Of a stretch of DNA of 64,000 nt, positions 44,745-54,983 are shown piece by piece. The notes beneath the pieces are model-generated. The model searched no databases. It was not told where the DNA came from and saw nothing but the letters and a program-made list of their open reading frames with translations. Within the stretch, counting starts at the first letter, position 1; each line of letters opens with the position of its first letter. Made by a program: the position numbers and the translations under genes. Source of the stretch: Curtobacterium sp. MCLR17_007 (GTDB lineage: Bacteria; Actinomycetota; Actinomycetes; Actinomycetales; Microbacteriaceae); NCBI RefSeq assembly GCF_003234655.2, contig NZ_CP126271.1:1674001-1738000 (forward strand), read 5' to 3'.

Positions 44745-45514
44745 CGGCCGATCGCCTGACCATCCTGCACGTGTACCCGCGGCAGATGGGGGTGTCGGGG
44801 GACCGTGGCAACGTGGTCGCACTCACCCGCCGTGCGGCTGCCGCCGACCTGGCGACCCAGGTGCTCGAGTACGCCCCCGGCGATGCGCTGCCCACCGAGG
44901 CCGACGTCGTCGTGGTGGGCAACGGACCGCTCAGCGCGATGCGCTCCCTCGGGCCCGACGTGACCCGCATCGGTGGTGCGCTCCGTGAGTTCGCCGCAGC
45001 CGGTGTGCCCGTCGTGGCCGTCGGGGGTGGCTTCGACCTGGCCACGAACCAGGTCGTCCCGACGGACGGCGCGCCCGTCGAGGGGTTCGGCGTGTTCGAC
45101 GCGCGGGCCGTCCGAGGTGCCGAGCGCAGGGTGAACTACTTCGTGCTCGAGACCCGCTACCCGTTGCTCCCCGGCGCCGACAGGCGGCTGGCCGCCTTCG
45201 AGGACCACGCCACGAAGATGGAACTCGGCAGCGGCGTCACGCCGTTCGCCGACGTCGTCTCGGGCGGCGGTAACCAGGCCGGGCAGCCGGTCGAGGGCGC
45301 GATCTCGGGCTCCTCGTTCGGCACCCACGCCCAGGGGCCGCTCCTGCCGCTCAACCCGGCGCTGACCGACGCGGTGCTCGCAGCGGCGGCTGCACGGCTC
45401 GGGCGCGACTACGCACCCGACGCCGAGCGCACCGCCGACATCGACCGGTACGCGCGCGAAGCGCGGGCCACGGTCGACCGGTACGTCGACAAGGCGTTCA
45501 AGCGCATCGCCTGA
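44741..45514 (+). CDS. GatD-like amidotransferase domain lacking the catalytic Cys and His
   Basis: A 257-residue homologue of GatD, the glutaminase that feeds ammonia to MurT. The fold is intact along its length: TILHVYPRQMGVSGDRGNV at the start, GVPVVAVGGGFDLATNQV in the nucleophile-elbow region, VEGFGVFD, FEDHATK, and GTHAQGPLLPLNPAL at the end. In S. aureus the elbow reads ICGGYQ with Cys94; here it is VGGGFD with Gly95. The catalytic His189 (YLHGP) is Gln198 (HAQGP), and the protein has no cysteine. It cannot release ammonia by the known mechanism. ATG 44741 overlaps the MurT-like stop. Confidence 0.85.
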   Translation: MTADRLTILHVYPRQMGVSGDRGNVVALTRRAAAADLATQVLEYAPGDALPTEADVVVVGNGPLSAMRSLGPDVTRIGGALREFAAAGVPVVAVGGGFDLATNQVVPTDGAPVEGFGVFDARAVRGAERRVNYFVLETRYPLLPGADRRLAAFEDHATKMELGSGVTPFADVVSGGGNQAGQPVEGAISGSSFGTHAQGPLLPLNPALTDAVLAAAAARLGRDYAPDAERTADIDRYAREARATVDRYVDKAFKRIA

Positions 45515-45542
45515 TCGCGACCGCGGACAGACCCGGCCGCAG

Positions 45543-45588
45543 ACAGACAGGAGGCGCGGTGCCAGCTGGCACCGCGCCTCCTGTCTGT
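45543..45588. terminator. 46-bp perfect palindrome, terminator-like
   Basis: ACAGACAGGAGGCGCGGTGC then CAG and the exact reverse complement, centred on AGCT. Between the convergent GatD-like and DUF7455 genes. One of the GGAGGC-GC palindrome family. Confidence 0.75.
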
Positions 45589-45621
45589 GTGTCGGATCGC
45601 GATCACTGTGTCGGGTCGCGA

Positions 45622-45846
45622 CTACTTCGACTCGCGGAGTCGGCTGCTCTCGTCGTGCCACTCGATGGCGGTCGCCGCGAGCTTGTCCTTGAACTCGGCG
45701 CCGTGGTGGGCGCAGAAGAACAGTTCGCCGCTGGCCATGGTGGCGCGGATGTATGCCTGCGCTCCGCAGCTGTCGCAACGGTCGGCAGCCGTGAGCTGGT
45801 TGTTGCCGAGTTCGTCGATGGAGAGGTCCTGCACGGTCTGGGTCAT
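45622..45846 (-). CDS. DUF7455 zinc-binding small protein
   Basis: A 74-residue protein. A CDSCGAQAYIRATMASGELF segment followed by FCAHHGAEFKDKL gives two C-x-x-C/C-x-H-H ligand pairs for one zinc. The family sits next to sigA, parE or gyrB-like genes in most actinobacteria; its role is unknown. GAGGAG precedes ATG 45846. An extra upstream ATG would extend the protein but is not supported by the family. Confidence 0.88.
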   Translation of the reverse strand: MTQTVQDLSIDELGNNQLTAADRCDSCGAQAYIRATMASGELFFCAHHGAEFKDKLAATAIEWHDESSRLRESK

Positions 45847-46045
45847 TGCTGTGCTCCTCACGGATCGCAGGGGTGCGGGTGACAACTCGCACTGCTGCGG
45901 GTTGGTTGACCCATTCCAACACGTGCAGCCTGAATGCCGCGCATTGTGGCGGGCCATTTCGCTGAGCGCGGATCGATCGTCCCCAGAGCGGGTGTCAGGC
46001 GAGTGTCAGCACGGGTCTGTCCCCGCCGCTCGGTACGCTCGGGAG

Positions 46046-48172
46046 GTGAGCTCCGACTACTCCGCACGTCATCTCTCCGTCCTCGAAGGACTCGAGGCCG
46101 TTCGGAAGCGTCCCGGCATGTACATCGGGTCGACCGACTCCCGGGGCCTGATGCACTGCCTGTGGGAGATCATCGACAACTCCGTCGACGAAGCGCTGGC
46201 CGGGCACGGTGACGAGATCGGGGTGCGGCTCTTCCGCGACGGCTCCGTCCAGGTCACCGACACCGCGCGCGGCATCCCGGTCGACGTCGAGCCCAAGACG
46301 GGTCTGACGGGCGTCGAGGTCGTCTTCACGAAACTGCACGCCGGCGGCAAGTTCGGCTCGGGGTCCTACGCGGCGTCGGGCGGGCTGCACGGCGTGGGCG
46401 CTTCGGTCGTGAACGCGCTGTCGGAGCGCCTCGACGTCGAGGTCGACCGTGGCGGCAAGACCTACGCCATGTCGTTCCACCGCGGCGAGCCGGGCATCTT
46501 CGACGACGCCGCCGGCATCGGCCCGGACGCCCCGTTCGCGCCGTTCACCTCGGGCAGCGAACTGCGTGTCGTCGGCAAGGTCAAGCGCGGCGTGACCGGG
46601 TCGCGGATCCGCTACTGGGCGGACCGGCAGATCTTCACGAAGGACGCCGCCTTCAGCATGGACGACCTGGTGAACCGCGCGCGTCAGACGGCGTTCCTGG
46701 TGCCCGGCCTCGGCCTGACCATCACGGACGAGCGTCCCGCGGCCATCCAGGCTGCGGCCGCGCGCGCCGAGGCCACGGGCACCGACGCCGTCGCCGGCCC
46801 GGTCGTCGAGCGCTTCCGGTACGAGGGCGGCATCGGCGAGTTCGTCGAGCACCTCGCCCCGGACACCGCGATCACCGACGTCTGGCGCGTGCAGGGCACC
46901 GGCACCTTCACCGAGACCGTCCCGATGCTCGACGACAAGGGGCACATGGTGTCCACCGACGTCGAGCGCTCGTGCGAGGTCGACCTGGCGCTCCGGTGGG
47001 GCGGCGGCTACGAGACCGTCTTCCGCAGCTTCGTGAACATCATCGCGACCCCGAAGGGCGGCACCCACCAGGCCGGGTTCGAGAGCGGCCTGATGAAGGC
47101 CGTCCGCACCCAGGTCGAGGCCAACGCCCGCAAGCTCAAGGTGGGCCAGGACAAGCTCGACAAGGACGACGTCCTGGCCGGCATGACCGCCGTGCTGACC
47201 GTCCGGCTGCCGGAGCCGCAGTTCGAGGGCCAGACCAAAGAGGTCCTCGGCACCCCGGCGGTCCGCAAGATCGTCGACCAGGTCGTGTCGAAGCGCCTCA
47301 CCGAGATCCTCACCTCGACGCAGCGCACCGAGAAGGCCCAGGCGGCGATCCTGCTCGAGAAGGTCGTCTCCGAGATGAAGTCCCGCATCTCGGCGCGTGC
47401 CCACAAGGAGACCCAGCGACGCAAGAACGCGCTCGAGAACTCCTCGTTGCCGACGAAGCTCGCCGACTGCCGGTCGAACGACGTCGAGGGTACAGAGCTC
47501 TTCATCGTCGAGGGTGACTCCGCGCTCGGCACCGCCAAGCTCGCGCGCAACAGCGAGTACCAGGCGCTGCTGCCCATCCGCGGCAAGATCCTCAACGTGC
47601 AGAAGGCGTCGGTGTCGGACATGCTCGGCAACGCCGAGTGCGCGTCGATCATCCAGGTCATCGGCGCGGGCTCGGGTCGGACGTTCGAGCTCGACCAGGC
47701 CCGGTACGGCAAGGTCATCATCATGTCGGACGCCGACGTCGACGGTGCCCACATCCGCACGCTGCTGCTGACCCTGTTCTTCCGGTACATGCGACCGATG
47801 ATCGAGCAGGGGCGCGTGTTCGCCGCGGTCCCGCCGCTGCACCGGGTCGTCGTGGTGAACCGGGGCAAGCCGAACGACACGCTGTACACGTACTCCGAAC
47901 AGGAACTCCAGACGCTGCTCAAGAAGCTCGTGAAGTCGGGCAAGAAGTACCAGGAGCCGATCCAGCGGTACAAGGGCCTCGGCGAGATGGACGCGGACCA
48001 GCTGGCGGAGACCACGATGGACCGCACGCACCGCACGCTGCGCCGGGTCAACGTCAGCGATGCCGAGGGTGCCGCGAAGGTCTTCGAGCTGCTCATGGGC
48101 AACGACGTCGCGCCGCGCAAGGAGTTCATCCTGGCCGGCGAGGGCCTGGACCGCGACCGCATCGACGTCTGA
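46046..48172 (+). CDS. parE: DNA topoisomerase IV subunit B
   Basis: A 708-residue type IIA topoisomerase ATPase subunit. The GHKL ATPase motifs EIIDNSVDEALAG, TDTARGIPVD and ASGGLHGVGASVVNAL lie in the first 120 residues; the TOPRIM domain shows FIVEGDSALG (Glu) and IMSDADVDGAHI (Asp-x-Asp), followed by YKGLGEMDADQL. It works with ParC, encoded convergently, to decatenate replicated chromosomes. It could be called GyrB2; the pairing with a second GyrA-like gene supports topoisomerase IV. TACGCT at 46034-46039 lies 6 bases before GTG 46046 (leaderless, with GGGAGG between). Confidence 0.93.
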   Translation: MSSDYSARHLSVLEGLEAVRKRPGMYIGSTDSRGLMHCLWEIIDNSVDEALAGHGDEIGVRLFRDGSVQVTDTARGIPVDVEPKTGLTGVEVVFTKLHAGGKFGSGSYAASGGLHGVGASVVNALSERLDVEVDRGGKTYAMSFHRGEPGIFDDAAGIGPDAPFAPFTSGSELRVVGKVKRGVTGSRIRYWADRQIFTKDAAFSMDDLVNRARQTAFLVPGLGLTITDERPAAIQAAAARAEATGTDAVAGPVVERFRYEGGIGEFVEHLAPDTAITDVWRVQGTGTFTETVPMLDDKGHMVSTDVERSCEVDLALRWGGGYETVFRSFVNIIATPKGGTHQAGFESGLMKAVRTQVEANARKLKVGQDKLDKDDVLAGMTAVLTVRLPEPQFEGQTKEVLGTPAVRKIVDQVVSKRLTEILTSTQRTEKAQAAILLEKVVSEMKSRISARAHKETQRRKNALENSSLPTKLADCRSNDVEGTELFIVEGDSALGTAKLARNSEYQALLPIRGKILNVQKASVSDMLGNAECASIIQVIGAGSGRTFELDQARYGKVIIMSDADVDGAHIRTLLLTLFFRYMRPMIEQGRVFAAVPPLHRVVVVNRGKPNDTLYTYSEQELQTLLKKLVKSGKKYQEPIQRYKGLGEMDADQLAETTMDRTHRTLRRVNVSDAEGAAKVFELLMGNDVAPRKEFILAGEGLDRDRIDV

Positions 48173-48190
48173 CGCGCCGGCCAGCCCTGC

Positions 48191-48262
48191 CGAGGCGCCA
48201 CCGCGCTCCCGAGGCGCCGCTGCGATCCCGAGGCGCCGCTGCGATCCCGAGACGCCGCCGGG
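48191..48262. repeat. 19-bp tandem repeat between parE and parC
   Basis: Unit CGAGGCGCCGCTGCGATCC at 48210 and 48229 (identical), preceded at 48191 by a diverged copy and followed at 48248 by a partial one. The units lie in the gap between convergent genes and contain the GGCGCC palindrome. Confidence 0.85.
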
Positions 48263-48319
48263 GACAGCGGCGTCCGGAGCAGAGCGGGGTGTGTGGAGCA
48301 GACAGCGACAGCCCGGGCG

Positions 48320-50806
<2,487 letters not shown>

Positions 50807-50844
50807 GGCACCTTCCTGCAACCCCAGTGTGATCTGGGAGACTC

Positions 50845-52002
50845 ATGGGGATGGCAACCAGCGTACCGACGACACCCGACGACACCGCGAACCTCGCCGA
50901 CGTCCTCCCGAGTTGCCTCGTCGCGCTCGGCGCCGCGGACGACACGTGGTTGCGCACCAACGGCCTGGAGGCCCGGATCGCTCTCCGCCCCGCCCGTTCC
51001 GCGATCGTCGTGCTGGTCGACGGCCTGGGGGCCAACGCGCTGAGCGCGCGCTCCGGACACGCCCGGTTCCTCGCCGCCACCAAGCGGCGGCTGCGGAGCG
51101 GCTTCCCGACGACGACCGCCGCGGCACTGTCGACGCTCACGACCGGTCGGTCGCCCGGCACCCACGGGGTCGTCGGTTACAGCGGCTGGAACCCGGACAC
51201 CGGTGCGGTGATGAACCTGCTCAGCGGGTGGGACGACGAGGTCCCGGCCGGGTGGCTGCGTTCGACCACGCTGTTCACGGCGGCGGCGACGCTCGGGGTC
51301 GACCCCGTCGTGGTCGGGCCGGCGCGGTACCGCTCGTCGGGGATGACGGCGAACGTGCTCGGCGGCGCACGGTACGTCGGGGCGGACTCGATCCCCGAGC
51401 GGGTCGACGCCGCGATCGCCGAGACCGTGGGCGGCCGCAGCCTGGTCTACCTCTACGTGCCGGAACTCGACTCGATCGGGCACAAGCACGGGTGGCAGTC
51501 CGACCGGTGGACCGCGGCCCTCGAACTGCTCGACGGTGAACTCGCCCGGCTCGACGCACGCGTGGCACCGGACGTCGGGGTCCTCGTCACGGCGGACCAC
51601 GGCGTGCTCGACGTGCCGGACGACGCGAACGTCGCGATGGACCCGGAGCTGCTCGTCGACGTGGTCGGCGTCGCGGGCGACCCGCGCTGCCGACAGCTGA
51701 CGGTGGCGCCGGGTACCGACGTGCCCGCGCTCGTCGACGCCTGGCGTGCCTCGGTCGGCAAGCGGGCGATCGTGGCGAGCCGCGACGAGGCCGTGTCCGC
51801 CGGGTGGTTCGGTGCGGTGACCGACGACGTGCTGCCGCGGATCGGGGACGTCCTGGTCGTGGCGCGGGGGTCGTGGGCGTTCAACGACGACCGGCAGCTC
51901 GACCCGCGCAAGGACCCGAAGCGGATGATCGGCCAGCACGGGGCGCTGACGGACGACGAGGTCGGCGTGCCCCTGCGCCTGGCCGGCGCCTTCGCCACCT
52001 GA
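50845..52002 (+). CDS. Alkaline phosphatase superfamily phosphodiesterase
   Basis: A 385-residue protein of the nucleotide pyrophosphatase/phosphodiesterase type. The metal ligands and nucleophile are visible: Asp in VVLVDGLGANAL, Thr in FPTTTAAALSTL, Asp and His in VPELDSIGHKHG, TADHGVLD and the final His in IGQHGAL. No signal peptide is apparent, so it probably acts in the cytosol. The substrate is unknown. Homologues lie between parC and sepH in many actinobacteria. The start could be ATG 50845 or the ATG two codons later. Confidence 0.9.
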   Translation: MGMATSVPTTPDDTANLADVLPSCLVALGAADDTWLRTNGLEARIALRPARSAIVVLVDGLGANALSARSGHARFLAATKRRLRSGFPTTTAAALSTLTTGRSPGTHGVVGYSGWNPDTGAVMNLLSGWDDEVPAGWLRSTTLFTAAATLGVDPVVVGPARYRSSGMTANVLGGARYVGADSIPERVDAAIAETVGGRSLVYLYVPELDSIGHKHGWQSDRWTAALELLDGELARLDARVAPDVGVLVTADHGVLDVPDDANVAMDPELLVDVVGVAGDPRCRQLTVAPGTDVPALVDAWRASVGKRAIVASRDEAVSAGWFGAVTDDVLPRIGDVLVVARGSWAFNDDRQLDPRKDPKRMIGQHGALTDDEVGVPLRLAGAFAT

Positions 52003-52020
52003 CCCGGGGGTGGAACGCGA

Positions 52021-52055
52021 CCGCCCCGGTCACGCGTCATGCGCGACCGGGGCGG
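52021..52055 (+). terminator. Terminator of the phosphodiesterase gene
   Basis: 11-bp stem CCGCCCCGGTC/GACCGGGGCGG with a 13-base interior, 18 bases past the stop. Confidence 0.7.
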
Positions 52056-52080
52056 GGCGGGCCTCCCGTGTGCCTGGCGC

Positions 52081-52190
52081 AGGCTATGTCGTCGCCTTGT
52101 GGCGGCGCGCGCGGGTGCCGGGTCTGCGTCAGGCCATGCCGTCGCCTTGTGGCGGCGCGCGCGGGTGCGGGTGTGCGTCAGGCCATGTCG
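52081..52190. repeat. About 50-bp direct repeat including the 3' end of sepH
   Basis: AGGCTATGTCGTCGCCTTGT at 52081, AGGCCATGCCGTCGCCTTGT at 52131 and AGGCCATGTCGTCG at 52180. The last is the reverse complement of the final sepH codons (DDDMA stop). The 3' tail of sepH with its flank appears to have been duplicated downstream. No gene is seen in 52056-52177. Confidence 0.8.
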
Positions 52191-53203
52191 TCGTCGGGGC
52201 GCGTGCCGAACACGATCTCGTCCCAGCTCGGCATCGAGCGGCGCGAGCGCTTCTTGCGCTCCTGACGCGCCTCGGCGTCCGGCGCGGACGACGGGCGCCC
52301 GTCCGGCTGCGGCCCGGTGTCCGCGGTGTCCTCGAAGCCCTGCAGGGGGATGTCGACGACGCTCACCGTGCTGCGCGACTCGTCCTGGGGCTGCTCGGCG
52401 AAGGCGACCGACTCGCGCTCACCGCGGCGACGGCGGAGGGCCTCGAGCAGGTCAGCGGTCTCGTTGCCGGGGGCACGCTCCTCGATCTGGGCGGAGCCGA
52501 TGCGGGGGAGCGGCGGACGGAGCGGCGCACGCTCGGCGACGTCGGGGTTGGTGACGTCCTCGTCGGGCTCGTCGACGCGGAAGGCGCCGGAGTCGAAGCG
52601 GGTGCCGTCGGTGTCCTGCTGGGTCGGTTCCACGGCGCGCAACCGGGGCGCGATGCCGTCGTCCTCGGTGTGGGACAGGCGGTGGGCGTCGCCGTTCTCG
52701 GGCGTGAGCGTCGACGTCTTCGGGTCGAAACGCCACTGGGCGTCGTGCTCGACCTCGGTGGCCGTGTAGCGGACCTGGACGGTCCAGCCGTTCTCCACGT
52801 GCTTCCAGCTCGACCAGTCGACGGACGATGCCTCGCCCGCCTCGAGCCGGGTGGTGATCGCCTCGCCGAACGTGTCGGGTGCCGCGTCGTCGGTGGGCGT
52901 GACGGACACGCGGCGTGCGGCGTCGAGGATGAAGGCGCGCTCGGCGAGCACGGGGCCCTCGAAGCGGCGGACGTACTCGACGTCGACGTCGAGGGCTGCC
53001 GCGACGTCGGCTGCGTCGGCACCGCCACGGATCCGTGCCTGGACGTCCTTCGGGGACACGCGCTTCTGCGGTGTGCCGTCGGGGTTCGCCTGCCGGACCT
53101 GTCCCGGCAGTGCCGAGGTGACGGGCAAGCGGAACTCGCTGCCGCCGTCGGTCGCGAGCAGGAGTGCCCCGGATTCCACTCCGATGACTCTCACGTCTTG
53201 CAT
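52178..53203 (-). CDS. sepH: Septation protein SepH
   Basis: A 341-residue actinobacterial cell-division protein that binds FtsZ and promotes filament assembly. Residues 1-175 form the DUF3071 domain (MQDVRVIGVESGALLLAT, and the helix-turn-helix-like SPKDVQARIRGGADAADVAAALDV). The C-terminal half is disordered and acidic, with a closing RKKRSRRSMPSWDEIVFGTRPDDD motif typical of the family. GGAAGGCGG precedes ATG 53203. Confidence 0.95.
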   Translation of the reverse strand: MQDVRVIGVESGALLLATDGGSEFRLPVTSALPGQVRQANPDGTPQKRVSPKDVQARIRGGADAADVAAALDVDVEYVRRFEGPVLAERAFILDAARRVSVTPTDDAAPDTFGEAITTRLEAGEASSVDWSSWKHVENGWTVQVRYTATEVEHDAQWRFDPKTSTLTPENGDAHRLSHTEDDGIAPRLRAVEPTQQDTDGTRFDSGAFRVDEPDEDVTNPDVAERAPLRPPLPRIGSAQIEERAPGNETADLLEALRRRRGERESVAFAEQPQDESRSTVSVVDIPLQGFEDTADTGPQPDGRPSSAPDAEARQERKKRSRRSMPSWDEIVFGTRPDDDMA

Positions 53204-53374
53204 GGTTCCGCCTTCCGAGCGTCACGTGGTCGTGCGTCGTACCCGGGAAGTATGCAGCGCGCGAGGGCCGATCCCGGGGAGGCGCACGGGCGTGCCGCGC
53301 ACGTTTCCGGGACTGCGGGAATGGACCGCACCACCGGCCGGTTGCACGCCCAGACGAGCCACCCGACGCTCAGT

Positions 53375-53403
53375 TTGCATCGGGGTGGCGCGTGTTGCAT
53401 ACT
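53375..53403 (+). promoter_or_regulatory. Sigma-70 promoter of the DUF4193 gene
   Basis: TTGCAT (-35, 53375-53380), exactly 17 bases, then CATACT (-10, 53398-53403). About 44 bases of leader follow to ATG 53454. One of the few promoters here with a clear -35. Confidence 0.7.
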
Positions 53404-53453
53404 GTCGCCGCCGATCTCCGGCGACGACCTCTCGATACGAGAAATGGATGGGC

Positions 53454-53753
53454 ATGGCCACCGATTACGACGCCCCCCGGAAGACCGACGACAACTCTGA
53501 TTCTGAGTCGATCGAGGCCCTCAAGGAGCGCGTGCCCGACAAGATGTCGGGGGTCGTCGACGACGACTCAGACAACCCCGGCAGCTTCGAGCTCGCCGGA
53601 CAGGACCTCAGCGACGTCGACCTCGACGTCGTGGTGCTCCCCCCGCAGGTCGACGAGTTCACCTGTGTCGAGTGCTTCCTCGTGAAGCACCGCTCACAGC
53701 TCGACCACGAGTCGAAGCTCGGCCCGGTCTGCGCGGAGTGCGCAGCGCTCTAG
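53454..53753 (+). CDS. DUF4193 zinc-binding protein
   Basis: A 99-residue protein conserved across actinobacteria. It starts MATDYDAPRKTDD, has an acidic middle (GQDLSDVDLDVVVLPP) and ends in a zinc finger of two C-x-x-C pairs (FTCVECFLVKHRSQL and CAECAAL). Function unknown; RNA polymerase association has been speculated for such small zinc proteins. An in-frame ATG two codons earlier exists, but the family starts at MATDYDAP. Confidence 0.93.
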   Translation: MATDYDAPRKTDDNSDSESIEALKERVPDKMSGVVDDDSDNPGSFELAGQDLSDVDLDVVVLPPQVDEFTCVECFLVKHRSQLDHESKLGPVCAECAAL

Positions 53754-53767
53754 GGCACGCACGGAAT

Positions 53768-53815
53768 CACGAACGGGAGGCGCCCTGCCAGCTGGCAGGG
53801 CGCCTCCCGTTCGTG
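53768..53815 (+). terminator. 48-bp perfect palindrome, terminator-like
   Basis: CACGAACGGGAGGCGCCCTG then CCAG and the exact reverse complement, centred on AGCT, 15 bases past the DUF4193 stop. The longest perfect palindrome in the window and a member of the same family. Confidence 0.8.
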
Positions 53816-53914
53816 TCGTGGCGCGGTGGCGGGCTGGCGCGGTGACGCAACTGGCGCGGGGGCAAGACTCGCCGCTCAGTTCCGGTGAGGTCTCACGATC
53901 GACCGGTTCTGGGC

Positions 53915-54015
53915 GTCGAGATGCCAGAATTCTGGGATCTCGACGGATCACGACGACCCGACCGGCCGACCCGACCCGACCCCTCGACCCGACCGGTCGA
54001 CCCGACCGATCGGGC
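53915..54015. repeat. GATGCC-type palindrome and GACCC microsatellite
   Basis: GTCGAGATGCCAGAATTCTG then GGATCTCGAC (53915-53944) is a 30-bp palindrome with one mismatched pair, related to the GATGCC...GGAACCT dispersed motif. It is followed by an array of CGACC-type pentamers (53953-54015). 53816-53914 shows nothing recognisable. Confidence 0.7.
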
Positions 54016-54021
54016 TGTCCG

Positions 54022-54486
54022 TCAGGACTGCAGCGCCTGCACGACCTTGTCGGGCCGCCGCACACTGACCAACCAGTACGGCGTCGGGTCGGCCTCGTCG
54101 CTGACCTCGACGCGCACGACCCCCTGGACGTACCCGCGGAAGAGCGTCCACGCGCGGGCGTCGAGCTTCGGCCCGCGCTGGGTCGTCGCCTCTGCGCCGC
54201 CGAACGCTGCGACGTCCCCGACGAGTCCGCGCGGCAGGTGCGCCCGACCCGCGCGGAACTCGGTGTCCGTCACCTCGACCACGGGCGCGAGCACCCACAG
54301 CAGCACGAGCACGGCGACCTCCATCAGCACCGCGACGATGATCCCCGTCACGATGCTGATCGGCAGGAACACGAGCAGGCTCGCGGGGATGACGAGCGCC
54401 GTCGCCAGGTACAGGCTCGGCGGCGCCCAGAGGCGTTCGCGGTACAGGGTCACGAGACCATTCGACCACGACTCGGCTGAGGTCAC
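54022..54486 (-). CDS. DUF3093 membrane protein
   Basis: A 154-residue protein with two adjacent membrane helices (residues 20-65: YLATALVIPASLLVFLPI, IIVAVLMEVAVLVLLW) and a C-terminal domain with the family's DARAWTLFRGYVQGVVRVEV and DPTPYWLVSVRRPDKVVQAL. Function unknown. DUF3093 lies opposite dut in many actinobacteria, and the pair diverges here from a 32-base gap. The start is GTG 54486. Confidence 0.92.
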   Translation of the reverse strand: MTSAESWSNGLVTLYRERLWAPPSLYLATALVIPASLLVFLPISIVTGIIVAVLMEVAVLVLLWVLAPVVEVTDTEFRAGRAHLPRGLVGDVAAFGGAEATTQRGPKLDARAWTLFRGYVQGVVRVEVSDEADPTPYWLVSVRRPDKVVQALQS

Positions 54487-54518
54487 GGAACGATCACGGT
54501 CTGCACTACCCTCGACAC

Positions 54519-54983
54519 GTGACCGAACCAGTCGACGTGCTCTGGACCGGGGAGAACCCTCCCGGCTACGCCCACCCCGGGGACGCCGGTGCGGACCTCG
54601 TCTCCACCGAGGCCTTCGAGCTCGCGCCGGGCGAGCGCCGCCTGGTCGGGACCGGAGTGTCGATCGCGCTGCCCGAGGGGCACGCCGCGTTCGTCGTCCC
54701 GCGCAGCGGACTCGCCGCCAAGCACGGCATCACGATCGTCAACGCGCCCGGCACCGTCGACAGCGGCTACCGCGGCGAGGTCAAGGTCGCGCTGCTGAAC
54801 ACCGACGCGACCACCCCCTACGCGGTGCAGGTCGGTGACCGGATCGCGCAGATGATCGTCATGCCGGTGGCCCAGGCGGTCTTCACCCGGGTCGACACCC
54901 TGCCGGACAGCGTCCGTGGTCGGGGCGGGTTCGGCTCGTCGGGCTACGGTGTCACGAACGAGCAGGAAGGAACGCAGCGATGA
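54519..54983 (+). CDS. dut: dUTP diphosphatase
   Basis: A 154-residue trimeric enzyme cleaving dUTP to dUMP and pyrophosphate, keeping uracil out of DNA and supplying dTMP synthesis. The five motifs are present: HPGDAGADLVS, PRSGLAAKHG, GTVDSGYRGEVKV, GDRIAQMIV and RGRGGFGSSGYG. TACCCT at 54507-54512 lies 6 bases before GTG 54519 (leaderless). The DUF3710 gene overlaps its end by four bases. Confidence 0.97.
   Translation: MTEPVDVLWTGENPPGYAHPGDAGADLVSTEAFELAPGERRLVGTGVSIALPEGHAAFVVPRSGLAAKHGITIVNAPGTVDSGYRGEVKVALLNTDATTPYAVQVGDRIAQMIVMPVAQAVFTRVDTLPDSVRGRGGFGSSGYGVTNEQEGTQR

Noticed and set aside
44741..45514. Missing GatD cysteine as a sequencing frameshift or pseudogene
   Set aside because: The frame is open over its full length, both flanking motifs align gap-free with GatD, and the MurT-like partner also lacks all cysteines and is intact.
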